64,000 nucleotides of DNA, taken from positions 62,001-126,000 of the forward strand of contig JAUYAB010000047.1 of assembly GCA_030693705.1 (NCBI GenBank), read 5' to 3'. The stretch comes from Ignavibacteria bacterium (GTDB lineage Bacteria; Bacteroidota; Ignavibacteria; Ignavibacteriales; Ignavibacteriaceae). Below the pieces are notes generated by a model. The model did no database searches. It was not told the origin of the DNA and worked only from the letters and a program-made list of their open reading frames with translations. Each line of letters begins with the position of its first letter. Within the stretch, counting starts at the first letter, position 1. Made by a program: the position numbers and the translations under genes. Positions 7,389-16,183 of the stretch are shown here, piece after piece.

Positions 7389-10223
7389 TTACTTTAAGAG
7401 AACAATTTTCTTCGTCTCCACAAATTTTCCAGCTTCCATGCGAACAAAATATATTCCGCTTGCAAGCGTTTTGCCGTTGAAATCAACTTCGTAACTGCCG
7501 GAATTCATTTCTCTGTTTACGAGCGTTGCGATCTCAGCACCGAGGAAATCGTAAACTTTTATTTTAACAATTTCATTTTGCGGAAGAGTAAACTGAATTT
7601 TTGTTACCGGGTTAAACGGATTTGGATAGTTTTGTGAAAGTGAATAGGAAGAAGGTTTTATATCCCTATCTCTAACACCAACCAAACCTGAAGTGGTAAA
7701 AGTTATTGAATCTCCTTTTACAAATTCTTTTTTAGCAACAATGCGGAAAACATCTCCACCCACCGGGTCAATTATGTTTGTACCCGGAACTTTCGGGAGT
7801 GAATATTGTACAATCCAAGAAGTCTTGTAAGAAATTCCAACCTTCTCTAAAATACGAATCTCATCTCCTAAAGAGAAGGAACGCGACATGTCCGGATCTG
7901 TAGTTGCAACTTTTGTTTTGTAGTTTGACGTGAGATTAAAAACTTGAAAGTTTATTGGGATAATAACATAAAGCCCTGATTTAATATATGAAGTATCAAC
8001 TATGTGATCGCTGAACCTAATCTCATAATCAGCTTTCCCTTTCCAACCTGAAAAAGATATATCTGGCGAAATCACCAAATTTGCATTAGAATTACCCGCA
8101 ACCCATTTCGTCAATGACTCCTTTAACATGGCAAAGCTTGCTGTGTCGTTGTTCGCAACGATCCTCAGTCCATCAAACAATGAACTCTCAACTCCATTTT
8201 GCACTTCAAATACATCGCTAACAAATGTATTGCCTTTAGTCTTATTATAAAGTTTGTAATAGAGTGTTGGTTTATCGAAGTACGCTGAATCAAAAACCAT
8301 CAAGTAATCATCACCGGTAATTAAGGAAGGTTCAACTACGTGCAATTGAATGTCTCCCGTTCCGGTAGTATTTCTATCAACTAAATAATTTGTTGTAGCT
8401 GGATTTGGTCTTTCGTTTGTCACGATCAACTTATTTATCGTCCAATAATTTGTATCGGTTTTCGAAATAATTTGTCCGATCAATTCACCGGATAATGAGT
8501 TTGATGAATTATTTGTTTTCCAGGTGAAAGACAAATCCGTCTCTCTCAAGTTTGATACTACCAAAGATGGAATTGAATTTATATCTGCCTTATAAAAGAA
8601 ATTTATTAAGCAAGAATCTCCATCGGCATCGCCGCCATAAAATCTTACATCAACATCTCCTTTAAGATATTCCCCGATTATTGGAGAATCAATAAAAATA
8701 TCGGGTTGAGTGGTTTGGTGATTTTGAACTGTAAAAAATCCTGATGTGATGGCAAGAACTGAGTTATCTGTAACAGAGATTATTTTTATTTGATGATGGA
8801 TACCGTCTCTAACTGAATCTGTCTGCCAATAAAAATATCCATTATTGCTCTCATCCTTACCGATTAATGACCAGCCTTCATTTGGTGCAGAATGATAAAT
8901 GTAATGTGTTGCAGTTCCTGTATAATTTGTTAGAGAATATTGAATTGGCAATACTCCCGAAACTTTCTCCTTATCTACTGGCTTAGTTAAAACTAAGGAA
9001 ACATTTCCTACTGTTGAGCCTAAGCTAAAATTATTACTGATAAACTGTTTTGCAATTTTAGTTGAGAGGATTAATTCGTCTAAATCATTAGCACAAATAA
9101 TAGCTGCGGCAATCGAGTCTGTTGAAAATTTGGGGAAAGAAAATGGTCCAGTTGAAAAAACAATATTTACATTTGTATTTGTTATTGAAGTATCAACAAA
9201 ACCACCAACCATTTTTTGCCAAACTACTTCATCATTTCTAGGCCATGGATGTGTTGGTGAAGTAGAAAGTTCAGCTAATGAAACAGCCGTCAAACCGATG
9301 TGTTGTGGAGTTTCCAAAAAAGTAAATCCTATATAACCGGTCTTCCAATTGCCGGGAATTCCTATACCAGCATGATCCCAAGCGTACGTTAATTCTAAAT
9401 TATTGTTGTAACGAACATCGTCGCCACCGCTACTTGGTCCGCCAATACCGGGATCAACATAATAACCAAAGCATGTTTTGTCGTAAGAAAAATCCGAGAC
9501 ATTCGTGATTTTGTATTTCATGAAAAGCACATTTTGCACTTCTGCATCGGAAAATTGTAAATAACGGGTTTCGATTCTTAGCCCCAATCCTCCACGGGTA
9601 GTGTCTGATAAGATCGGGAAGTATTTATAAGGTGAGCGTAAAAATTCTCCATCTCTCGAATCATCCATAACGAAAAAGGATTCGAATGCAGCCCTGTTCG
9701 AATTTAATCCAAAATAACTCGGGAATTTACCATTATATGCAGATGGTAAATCCAAAGCATCAGGCCAAACTTCCGGCCATGAGCTTCGGTCACTGCTCAT
9801 TGCAGGTTTAATAGATGAAAGGTTAGAATAACCGGGAATCGATTCCAATCCCCAAATTTGTCCAGTTACCGGGTCTTGATCCATCCATTCACGGTAGGAA
9901 GCTTCGATCGGATGGATTATTGCTTGATTTCCCGGAGCGGTTACTTCAGCGCCAATCAGTAAAGTCATTCCATCAAGATAAGTATGTCCCGTTCCTTTTT
10001 GCCATTCAACCGATGGTTGATAAGGCCAATGCCCAATTTCTCCGGTATTTTTGAAAAGAGTGCGAATTAAATTTCCATCGAGAATACTCTCTTTTTCGTA
10101 CTTAAATTCGCCATAGGGTTCCGCCCTATATTTTAGAATTTGATCTGGAATTTGTGGAAAGATTTCACTTAAAAGTGAAAATGAAACAAAGAAAAGAATG
10201 AAGATGAAACCTGTTTTTCGCAT
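7389..10223 (-). CDS. T9SS cargo protein, multi-domain (paralogue 2)
   Basis: 944 residues. Signal peptide and first ~300 residues parallel paralogue 1 almost word for word (EPYGEFKYEKESILDGNL, GHTYLDGMTLLIGAEV). The Asp-rich calcium segment is absent: LLETPQ joins directly to HIGLTAVSL. After the shared block it has ~430 extra residues of beta-sandwich type (FTVQNHQTTQPDIFIDSP, DADGDSCLINFFYKA and a domain ending VFRIVAKKEFVKGDSITF), then the type A sorting domain from QNYPNPFNP. The last ~85 residues are nearly identical to paralogue 1, which suggests recent duplication or gene conversion. Surface-exposed; function unknown. Confidence 0.85.
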   Translation of the reverse strand: MRKTGFIFILFFVSFSLLSEIFPQIPDQILKYRAEPYGEFKYEKESILDGNLIRTLFKNTGEIGHWPYQPSVEWQKGTGHTYLDGMTLLIGAEVTAPGNQAIIHPIEASYREWMDQDPVTGQIWGLESIPGYSNLSSIKPAMSSDRSSWPEVWPDALDLPSAYNGKFPSYFGLNSNRAAFESFFVMDDSRDGEFLRSPYKYFPILSDTTRGGLGLRIETRYLQFSDAEVQNVLFMKYKITNVSDFSYDKTCFGYYVDPGIGGPSSGGDDVRYNNNLELTYAWDHAGIGIPGNWKTGYIGFTFLETPQHIGLTAVSLAELSTSPTHPWPRNDEVVWQKMVGGFVDTSITNTNVNIVFSTGPFSFPKFSTDSIAAAIICANDLDELILSTKIAKQFISNNFSLGSTVGNVSLVLTKPVDKEKVSGVLPIQYSLTNYTGTATHYIYHSAPNEGWSLIGKDESNNGYFYWQTDSVRDGIHHQIKIISVTDNSVLAITSGFFTVQNHQTTQPDIFIDSPIIGEYLKGDVDVRFYGGDADGDSCLINFFYKADINSIPSLVVSNLRETDLSFTWKTNNSSNSLSGELIGQIISKTDTNYWTINKLIVTNERPNPATTNYLVDRNTTGTGDIQLHVVEPSLITGDDYLMVFDSAYFDKPTLYYKLYNKTKGNTFVSDVFEVQNGVESSLFDGLRIVANNDTASFAMLKESLTKWVAGNSNANLVISPDISFSGWKGKADYEIRFSDHIVDTSYIKSGLYVIIPINFQVFNLTSNYKTKVATTDPDMSRSFSLGDEIRILEKVGISYKTSWIVQYSLPKVPGTNIIDPVGGDVFRIVAKKEFVKGDSITFTTSGLVGVRDRDIKPSSYSLSQNYPNPFNPVTKIQFTLPQNEIVKIKVYDFLGAEIATLVNREMNSGSYEVDFNGKTLASGIYFVRMEAGKFVETKKIVLLK

Positions 10224-10272
10224 AGAACCTCCGAAAAAAAGTTAAAAAGCACCCTGAACAACATTTACATTT

Positions 10273-10302
10273 CAAATCTAATACTTTTATTGAAACGAGC
10301 AA
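10273..10302 (-). promoter_or_regulatory. Bacteroidota-type promoter of T9SS paralogue 2
   Basis: Minus-strand TTG at 10302-10300, exactly 19 bp, then TAGATTTG at 10280-10273. This is a full match to TTG-N19-TAnnTTTG. The leader, including the GGAGG site, is duplicated from the same region of paralogue 1. Confidence 0.7.
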
Positions 10303-10343
10303 AATTATTTCCCAACGAATTAACAAACCGGCTTGGCTTTTTA

Positions 10344-10392
10344 AAAATAAAAAGGCTGAAGAATCCCGATTATCATCGGAATGCTACAGCCT
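10344..10392 (-). terminator. Intrinsic terminator of the rpsF-rplI operon
   Basis: On the minus strand GGCTG and CAGCC enclose an inner CCGAT/ATCGG stem, followed by TTTTTATTTTT. It lies about 150 bp past the rplI stop codon, beyond repeat copy B. Confidence 0.7.
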
Positions 10393-10420
10393 TTTCTATA
10401 ATTTATATCCGCACTTGGGA

Positions 10421-10520
10421 TATCGAATGTTGAGCAAGGAATAATGAATGATGAAGTTTTCACACTTCTTAATTCTACATTCCTTCCGCCGCGGCGGATC
10501 GTTATTCATTATTCATTTTT
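10421..10520. repeat. Dispersed inverted-repeat element, copy B
   Basis: Left arm ATCGAATGTTGAGCAAGGAA followed by TAATGAATGATGAAG; right arm CTACATTCCTT, the core CCGCCGCGGCGGATC, then GTTATTCATTATTCATT. The arms are approximate reverse complements, giving a long imperfect cruciform. It lies between the rplI stop codon and the operon terminator, so it would be transcribed. Confidence 0.75.
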
Positions 10521-10545
10521 GCTATCCAGGTCAGTTCGAAAAGTA

Positions 10546-10989
10546 CTATTCTCTTACAACCCAGACTTTAATGTTAGCTGAAACTGCTTGATGCACTTTC
10601 ACTTTAACATCATAAATGCCCAGCGATTTTATCTGCTCGTCAATCTCAATTTTTCTCTTTTCAATATCAAAGCCTTTTTCTTTCAGCTTATCTGCGATCA
10701 TCTGAGAAGTAACGCTTCCGAAAATTTTATCTTCTTCGCCAACTTGAACAGAAATTTGGATTGAAACTTTTTCCAATTCAGCCGCCAAAGCTTTTGCTTC
10801 ATCAACTTCTTTATCTTTTCTTTTCTGAAGTTGTTTCTTCTCTTCTTCAATAGCTTTTAAATTTCCTTTTAAAGCTAAGTAAGCGTACTGCTTCGGGATC
10901 AGATAATTCTGCGCGTATCCATCTTTTACATCGACAATTTCGCCAATCTGGCCCAATGTATCGATCGTTTGTCTTAAAATAACTTTCAT
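10546..10989 (-). CDS. rplI: 50S ribosomal protein bL9
   Basis: 147 residues, normal bL9 length. The N-terminal rRNA-binding domain (MKVILRQTIDTLGQIGEIVDVKDGYAQNYLIPKQYA) is followed by a long charged connecting helix (residues ~45-75) and the C-terminal domain with EEDKIFGSVTSQMIADKLKEKGF. It binds 23S rRNA near the L1 stalk and helps keep the reading frame. Last gene of the rpsF-ssb-rpsR-rplI operon, 16 bp after rpsR. Confidence 0.97.
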   Translation of the reverse strand: MKVILRQTIDTLGQIGEIVDVKDGYAQNYLIPKQYAYLALKGNLKAIEEEKKQLQKRKDKEVDEAKALAAELEKVSIQISVQVGEEDKIFGSVTSQMIADKLKEKGFDIEKRKIEIDEQIKSLGIYDVKVKVHQAVSANIKVWVVRE

Positions 10990-11005
10990 TTCATAGCCTC
11001 ATCAA

Positions 11006-11224
11006 TTACTTAACTGTATCGGAAACAAAAGGCATCAGCGCCATGTGTCTCGCACGTTTAATAGCAAGAGTTAATTCTCGGTGATACTTAGCGCTTGTTC
11101 CGGTAATCCGTTTAGGAATAATTCTTCCCTGCTCGGAAATAAACCGTTGCAAAATCTTGGTATCTTTATAGTCGATATATACAACTCCGGCTTCGGTAAA
11201 TCTGCAAACTTTTTGATTTCTCAT
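11006..11224 (-). CDS. rpsR: 30S ribosomal protein bS18
   Basis: I place the start at the ATG at 11224, giving 72 residues ([20 protein letters not shown]...). It is preceded by AAGG and lies directly after the ssb stop codon; a frame start 27 bp upstream has no binding site and would overlap ssb. Family motifs are [48 protein letters not shown]. It pairs with bS6 in the 30S platform. Only one cysteine is present near the N-terminus, so it is a zinc-free version. Confidence 0.95.
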   Translation of the reverse strand: MRNQKVCRFTEAGVVYIDYKDTKILQRFISEQGRIIPKRITGTSAKYHRELTLAIKRARHMALMPFVSDTVK

Positions 11225-11225
11225 T

Positions 11226-11723
11226 TTATATACCTTGTCGGTTATTATCATTGTTAATTAAATCCGATTCTTCCGGCGATAAAAATTTATCGAAAGAATC
11301 TTCCGTGTAGTCAACCGTTTCATCCACAAATATTTCAGTTTCCTCCGGGCTTCCGTTCCCGTGGTTATTCTCTTTAACATGTTTATTTAAAAACTGAATT
11401 CTTCGCGCTTTAATTTCGACGACACTTCTGTTATGTCCGTCTTCGGTCTTCCAGCTTCTGCTTTGCAGTTCGCCGTCAACCAAAACCGCATAACCTTTTT
11501 TAAGCTTATTCTTACAACTTTCAGCTAATTTATTCCACGCAACAACGCCGATGTAGCAAACATCTTCCTGAAGTATGTTGGAGCTGTCTCTATATTTTCG
11601 GTTCGTGGCAATAGAAAAATTAACAACCGGAGTATTATTTGATGTCGTTCTATAAATAGGATCTCTTGTTAAATTCCCTACAATAGTAACATAATTAATT
11701 TCCGGCATCCTTAAATCAGCCAT
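11226..11723 (-). CDS. ssb: Single-stranded DNA-binding protein
   Basis: 165 residues: one OB fold (residues ~8-115; [66 protein letters not shown]) and an acidic linker. It coats single-stranded DNA in replication and repair. The tail is acidic ([20 protein letters not shown]) but ends NNDNNRQGI and lacks the usual DDDIPF-like tip that recruits partner proteins. Another SSB elsewhere in the genome may carry the standard tip. Embedded between rpsF and rpsR as in many bacteria. Confidence 0.95.
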   Translation of the reverse strand: MADLRMPEINYVTIVGNLTRDPIYRTTSNNTPVVNFSIATNRKYRDSSNILQEDVCYIGVVAWNKLAESCKNKLKKGYAVLVDGELQSRSWKTEDGHNRSVVEIKARRIQFLNKHVKENNHGNGSPEETEIFVDETVDYTEDSFDKFLSPEESDLINNDNNRQGI

Positions 11724-11752
11724 AGAAATCCTCCAGACTAATCATAAATAAA

Positions 11753-12154
11753 TTATTTCTCATCTACTTTTACTTCAACTTCAGCAATTACAGGAATTTC
11801 CGGGATGATTTCAGCTTTAACCGCTAAGTTAGCCGATTGTTTTTCGAGTTCGGCAAGAGCGTATTTATCAAGCTTTAAAGTAAGGAACCGAAGAATATTT
11901 TCTTCAAGTTTGTACATTCTTTCTAACTTTAGAATAAATTCAGAAGGGGCTTCGAACCGGAAAAAAACATAGTAGCCTACTTTTTGCTTTTGGATCATAT
12001 AAGCTAAGCGTTTTCTTCCCCATAGATCGGTATTTTTCAAATCTCCACCGTTGTTGGCAATCAATTCTTTAAATTTTGCAACAATAGCGTCGATCTGGGT
12101 GTCGTCCAGCGCGGCATTAATAATAACACCGCTTTCGTAGTTATTTCGTCTCAA
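11753..12154 (-). CDS. rpsF: 30S ribosomal protein bS6
   Basis: 133 residues; starts at a TTG (12154) preceded by a strong GGGAGGTG site five to six bases upstream. Family features: YESGVIINAALDDTQIDAIVAKFKELI, DLWGRKRLAYMIQKQKVGYYVFFRFEA and a basic/acidic C-terminal extension ending EVEVKVDEK. It pairs with bS18 on the 30S platform. First gene of the operon. Confidence 0.95.
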   Translation of the reverse strand: MRRNNYESGVIINAALDDTQIDAIVAKFKELIANNGGDLKNTDLWGRKRLAYMIQKQKVGYYVFFRFEAPSEFILKLERMYKLEENILRFLTLKLDKYALAELEKQSANLAVKAEIIPEIPVIAEVEVKVDEK

Positions 12155-12180
12155 GGTTTCACCTCCCTTTGGACATTTAG

Positions 12181-12202
12181 GCCCTCATCTATAAATGAGA
12201 GC
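12181..12202 (-). promoter_or_regulatory. Leader hairpin before rpsF
   Basis: GCCCTCAT and ATGAGAGC form a small hairpin in the presumed rpsF leader, ~15 nt before the ribosome binding site. S6:S18 autoregulatory leaders exist in many bacteria, but I cannot see the diagnostic CCG bulge with certainty, so this stays a candidate. Confidence 0.35.
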
Positions 12203-12238
12203 AGGGTTAATAGAAACTAATTATTTAAATTTTCTGAC

Positions 12239-12269
12239 CAAAATTAGCGATTTTTTCGTAACTGAACAA
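12239..12269 (-). promoter_or_regulatory. Promoter of the rpsF operon
   Basis: Minus-strand TTG at 12269-12267, 20-bp spacer, TAATTTTG at 12246-12239. This fits the Bacteroidota consensus and leaves a leader of ~75 nt before the TTG start of rpsF. Confidence 0.65.
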
Positions 12270-12291
12270 ATTAAAAAGCCGGATTTTAGCT

Positions 12292-12345
12292 ATCATCGTT
12301 TACGATGATTTTTTCGTCCAGCGATACGCCTTTGGCGTATCGCTG
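12292..12345. repeat. Two palindromes downstream of hppA
   Basis: ATCATCGTTTACGATGAT at 12292-12309 and CAGCGATACGCC/GGCGTATCGCTG around TTT at 12319-12345. Either could end hppA transcription on the minus strand. The core ATACGCC-N3-GGCGTAT (12324-12340) is the same palindrome found inside the T9SS coding sequences at 46278-46294 and 48825-48841, with a different loop. Confidence 0.7.
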
Positions 12346-12367
12346 AATTAAACAAACATATTTATCG

Positions 12368-14815
12368 CTATTTTTTTATTCTCATCGAATAAAACGACCG
12401 CCAAACAAACGTTAAAGCGATTAAAAGAAAAACGAATCCGATGTAAGGAGCGGTTGCTCTGAATCTTTCATCTATGGCAATTTCCATTGCAAGCAGACCA
12501 AACAACGTTGTAAATTTTATAATCGGATTAAGCGCAACAGACGAAGTATCTTTAAAAGGATCGCCAACCGTATCGCCAATAACCGTTGCGTCGTGTAACG
12601 GAGTTCCTTTTTCTTTCAGATCAACCTCTACAACTTTTTTAGCATTATCCCAGGCGCCGCCGGCGTTTGCCATAAAGATAGCTTGATATAAACCAAACAG
12701 CGCAATAGAAATTAAGTAACTTATAAATAAAGAAGCCGAAGCGCTTGCAGCAATTTTTGCATCATTGGTCATCCCCGCAACAAGGTTTATTGGAGCAGAA
12801 AGAAATGCAAATGCCAAAGCGAATGAAAAAATTCCGATAAAGATATTGAACATTCCTTTTTGTGCATATTGCGTACAAATTTTTACAACTTCTTTTGATT
12901 TCTCGGTAGAAGCGCTCTTGCTCGCCGTTTCGTCCAACTGAATATTCTTTTTGATATACTCAACTGCACGGTAAGCGCCGGTTGTTACCGCTTGTATTGA
13001 AGCGCCTGTAAACCAATAGATAACTGCGCCGCCGGCGAGGAATCCTAAAATGGAATAAGGATTAAGCAGATTCAAAATCTTTTCCGGTGGCACATCCAGT
13101 ACGTTTTGAATAACTAAAATTAAAGAGAAGATCATCGTTGTAGCGCCGACAACAGCGGTTCCAATTAATACCGGTTTTGCCGTTGCCTTGAATGTGTTTC
13201 CGGCGCCGTCGTTCGCTTCAAGGTAATGTTTTGCTTTCTCAAAATCCGGTTTGAATCCAAAATCTTTTTCGATTTCTTTATCAACGCCGTCAATACTTTC
13301 AATCAAAGAAAGTTCATAAATTGATTGAGCGTTATCCGTAACCGGTCCGTAGCTATCAACAGCGATGGTAACAGGTCCCATTCCTAAAAATCCGAAAGCC
13401 ACAAGACCAAAAGCGAAAATTGAAGGATAGATCATAAAAGCGTCAAGTCCGAAGGTGCTTGCAAAATAAGCGACAAACATCAACAAAATGAAAACCATTC
13501 CCATCCATAACGCGCTGAAATTTCCGGCAACTAACCCTGAAAGTATCGTCAATGAAGCTCCACCTTCACGCGAAGCGGAAACAATTTCGTTCACGTGTTT
13601 TGATTTTGGGCTTGTAAATATTTTTGTAAATTCAGGAATTAATGCCGCGCCAAGTGTTCCGCAGCTTATAATGATTGATAAAGTCAGCCAAAGATTATTT
13701 GGCAGATTGCCGATTAATAAACTGCTTGTTCCGAATGTTACAATTATAGAAAGAATAGAAGTGATCCACACTAAAGAAGTAAGCGGCGCTTCAAAATCAA
13801 ATTCATCTTTTCCGCCGTAACGCATCTGGCTGAATAAACGATTTATGCCGAAAGCCACTACTGAAGTAATAATCATCATAATTCTCATGGCAAAAATCCA
13901 TGTAAGAAATGCAGTTTGATATTCGATCATTTTAACTGAATCAAAGCCAGGCATAGTACCAACTGCAAGAACAATAAAACTTATCAACGCAACGCCTGTT
14001 ACGCCGTAAGTTTCAAAACCATCTGCGGTTGGACCAACACTGTCGCCTGCATTATCACCAACGCAGTCTGCAATAACTCCGGGATTTCTCGGATCGTCTT
14101 CTTTTATTTTGAAAACGATCTTCATTAAGTCGGAACCGATATCGGCGATCTTTGTAAAAATACCGCCGGCAATTCTCAACGCACTTGCACCGAGCGACTC
14201 ACCAATAGCAAAGCCGATAAAACTGGCTCCGGCAAATTCTCTTGGAACAAAAAGAAGAATGATCAACATCATTATTAGTTCAACACAGATAAGCATAACT
14301 CCGATGCTCATTCCGGCATCAAGAGGAATGTTTAAAAGTTTGATCGGTTTTCTTTCAAGCGAAGCGAAAGCCATTCTGCTGTTGGCAAGGGTATTCATGC
14401 GAATTCCAAACCAGGCAACACTGTACGAACCAAGAATTCCAACAACCGTCCAGCTAAGGATCAACAAAACTCCTCCTACAGAATTACCTTGAAGATACCC
14501 AAAATAAAAAGCAACGCATACCGCGATGAAGAGAAAGAGAACGACTAATAATTTCCCTTGCTGAATGAGATAAGTTTTTGATGTCTCAAAAATAATTTGA
14601 GCCACATCAAGCATTGAGCTATGCGCGTGTAAATTTTTAACTTTGAAAAATTGGTAAACCCCGAATCCGAGTCCAAGAAAACAGACTATCAATCCCCAGA
14701 GGAGCAGATTATTTTGATCGGTTGATAGAGTTGGAATTTTGAGATTTGCTTCACTGGCGAAAGCAAAAACGGGAGCAAAAAGAAAAAAAACAATGAAAGA
14801 AATCTTGTTTCTCAT
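12368..14815 (-). CDS. hppA: Membrane-bound proton-translocating pyrophosphatase
   Basis: 815 residues with about 16 hydrophobic segments and an apparent N-terminal signal sequence (MRNKISFIVFFLFAPVFAFA). It hydrolyses pyrophosphate and pumps H+ (or Na+) across the inner membrane. The catalytic loops are clear: DIGSDLMKIVFKIKEDDPRN, GVIADCVGDNAGDSVGPTADGFE and, near the end, GGAWDNAKK with DATVIGDTVGDPFKDTSSVALNP. The segment DGAGNTFKATAK carries Lys where K+-dependent enzymes have Ala, so the K+-independent class is expected. AGGA precedes the ATG. Single-gene unit. Confidence 0.95.
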   Translation of the reverse strand: MRNKISFIVFFLFAPVFAFASEANLKIPTLSTDQNNLLLWGLIVCFLGLGFGVYQFFKVKNLHAHSSMLDVAQIIFETSKTYLIQQGKLLVVLFLFIAVCVAFYFGYLQGNSVGGVLLILSWTVVGILGSYSVAWFGIRMNTLANSRMAFASLERKPIKLLNIPLDAGMSIGVMLICVELIMMLIILLFVPREFAGASFIGFAIGESLGASALRIAGGIFTKIADIGSDLMKIVFKIKEDDPRNPGVIADCVGDNAGDSVGPTADGFETYGVTGVALISFIVLAVGTMPGFDSVKMIEYQTAFLTWIFAMRIMMIITSVVAFGINRLFSQMRYGGKDEFDFEAPLTSLVWITSILSIIVTFGTSSLLIGNLPNNLWLTLSIIISCGTLGAALIPEFTKIFTSPKSKHVNEIVSASREGGASLTILSGLVAGNFSALWMGMVFILLMFVAYFASTFGLDAFMIYPSIFAFGLVAFGFLGMGPVTIAVDSYGPVTDNAQSIYELSLIESIDGVDKEIEKDFGFKPDFEKAKHYLEANDGAGNTFKATAKPVLIGTAVVGATTMIFSLILVIQNVLDVPPEKILNLLNPYSILGFLAGGAVIYWFTGASIQAVTTGAYRAVEYIKKNIQLDETASKSASTEKSKEVVKICTQYAQKGMFNIFIGIFSFALAFAFLSAPINLVAGMTNDAKIAASASASLFISYLISIALFGLYQAIFMANAGGAWDNAKKVVEVDLKEKGTPLHDATVIGDTVGDPFKDTSSVALNPIIKFTTLFGLLAMEIAIDERFRATAPYIGFVFLLIALTFVWRSFYSMRIKK

Positions 14816-14931
14816 AAGTCCTCGTAATGAAATTTATTGATCGAAATACAGTTATTTTGTAAACAGAGAATACTGCGGAAGAAATATATTTGTTAAGATC
14901 ATCTTCCTGAATTTAACCTTCTATGCCCAAA

Positions 14932-15522
14932 TTATTTTGGGGGCTTAGTATTTGCATTGTTCAAGCGGCTGTTGATGTCGTACATCGCTTTTTCACCGCT
15001 TTCAATAAAAGCTTTTACCATATCAAACGAAGTTTCAAGAACCGGTTCAACCCGTTTCATCGCTTCGAAATCAAAACTGCTTAGAACAAAACGAACCATT
15101 TCTCCGCTTTTAAATTTGTTGCCGACTCCAATTCTCAAACGGGAAAAATTCTGCGAGTTCACGTGGTAAATTATAGATTTAATTCCATTATGCCCGCCAT
15201 CTCCACCGCTTTTTCTTATTTTGAACAATCCCTCTTCCAAATTAATATCGTCATAAACGATAAGAACATCTTCAGTAGTAAGGGAGAGATTTTCCATAAC
15301 TTGAGAGACGGCAACCCCTGAAAGGTTTACAAACGTCGTTGGCTTTATAAGCGCGAAGGGGGCGTCTCCGAGACGCCCTCTTGCTTCTTGATAGCTAAAT
15401 AAAGTTGGAGAAAATTTAAGACCGAACTTATCCGCCAGATAATCTAAAAAGATATACCCTATATTGTGGCGGGTGAGCTGGTACTTATCCCCCGGGTTAC
15501 CGATTCCTATTATCGCTTTCAC
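14932..15522 (-). CDS. pth: Peptidyl-tRNA hydrolase
   Basis: 196 residues, normal length. It cleaves peptidyl-tRNA released from stalled ribosomes. Catalytic positions are present: N9 (GIGNPG), H19 (TRHNIG), N66 (TTFVNLSG), D92 (VYDDIN) and N112 (GGHNGIKS). It follows rplY by 5 bp in the conserved prs-rplY-pth cluster. Confidence 0.97.
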   Translation of the reverse strand: MKAIIGIGNPGDKYQLTRHNIGYIFLDYLADKFGLKFSPTLFSYQEARGRLGDAPFALIKPTTFVNLSGVAVSQVMENLSLTTEDVLIVYDDINLEEGLFKIRKSGGDGGHNGIKSIIYHVNSQNFSRLRIGVGNKFKSGEMVRFVLSSFDFEAMKRVEPVLETSFDMVKAFIESGEKAMYDINSRLNNANTKPPK

Positions 15523-15527
15523 GTTAC

Positions 15528-16160
15528 CTATTCTTCTTCAGATTTTTCTTTACCTTTACCTATAATTTCGGGTTCTTTAGGAACTTCAGCGCCTGGTTCG
15601 GCTTCTTTAACTACCTTAGGTGGAACCACGCCAACAATTACGGCGTCTTCGGCGTGCAATATTTCTGCATTTTCAATCTTCACATCAGCAACGTGAATTG
15701 AAGAACCGATCTTCAGATTGGCGATACTGATCTCAATTCGTTCCGGAATCTGGTTAGGTAAACAATTAACAGTAAGTTTGTGCATAAATTCTTGCAGTTG
15801 ACCGCCTTCTCTTACACCAACAGCAGAGCCGGTGAAAAGAATCGGGATGTCAATTTCAATTGTTTGTCCTGCAACAATCCCCTGCAAATCAAAATGAATA
15901 ACTTTATCGGTTACCGGATCAAACTGATAATCCTTCAAAACACAATCAAATTCTTTTTGATCATCGAGGGCTAAGTTAATAAGATGAGTCTTTGTTGTAA
16001 AAACTAAAGAGTTGATGGCGCTAGCGGCAACATCAACAGTAATCGGTTCAATTCCTTTAGCATAAAGCACACCGGGAACTCTTGCGGAATTTCTCAATTG
16101 AGTTTTAGATGATTTGCTTAAGTTTTTTCTTACATTACCATTTAAGGTTATTTTATCCAT
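15528..16160 (-). CDS. rplY: 50S ribosomal protein bL25 (CTC/TL5 form)
   Basis: 210 residues, the long CTC-type form: an N-terminal 5S rRNA-binding domain (residues ~1-95, GNVRKNLSKSSKTQLRNSARVPGVLYAKG, CVLKDYQFDPVTDKVIHFDLQ) plus the C-terminal beta domain (GVREGGQLQEFMHKLTVNCLPNQIPERIEI) and a Glu/Lys-rich tail. It binds 5S rRNA in the large subunit. It lies between prs (23 bp upstream) and pth. Confidence 0.95.
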   Translation of the reverse strand: MDKITLNGNVRKNLSKSSKTQLRNSARVPGVLYAKGIEPITVDVAASAINSLVFTTKTHLINLALDDQKEFDCVLKDYQFDPVTDKVIHFDLQGIVAGQTIEIDIPILFTGSAVGVREGGQLQEFMHKLTVNCLPNQIPERIEISIANLKIGSSIHVADVKIENAEILHAEDAVIVGVVPPKVVKEAEPGAEVPKEPEIIGKGKEKSEEE

Positions 16161-16183
16161 TGGGTCTCCTTTGGTTAAGTAGC

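Noticed and set aside
12181-12202. Confirmed S6:S18 autoregulatory leader
   Set aside because: A hairpin is present in the right place but the diagnostic CCG bulge could not be verified, so it is listed only as a weak candidate.
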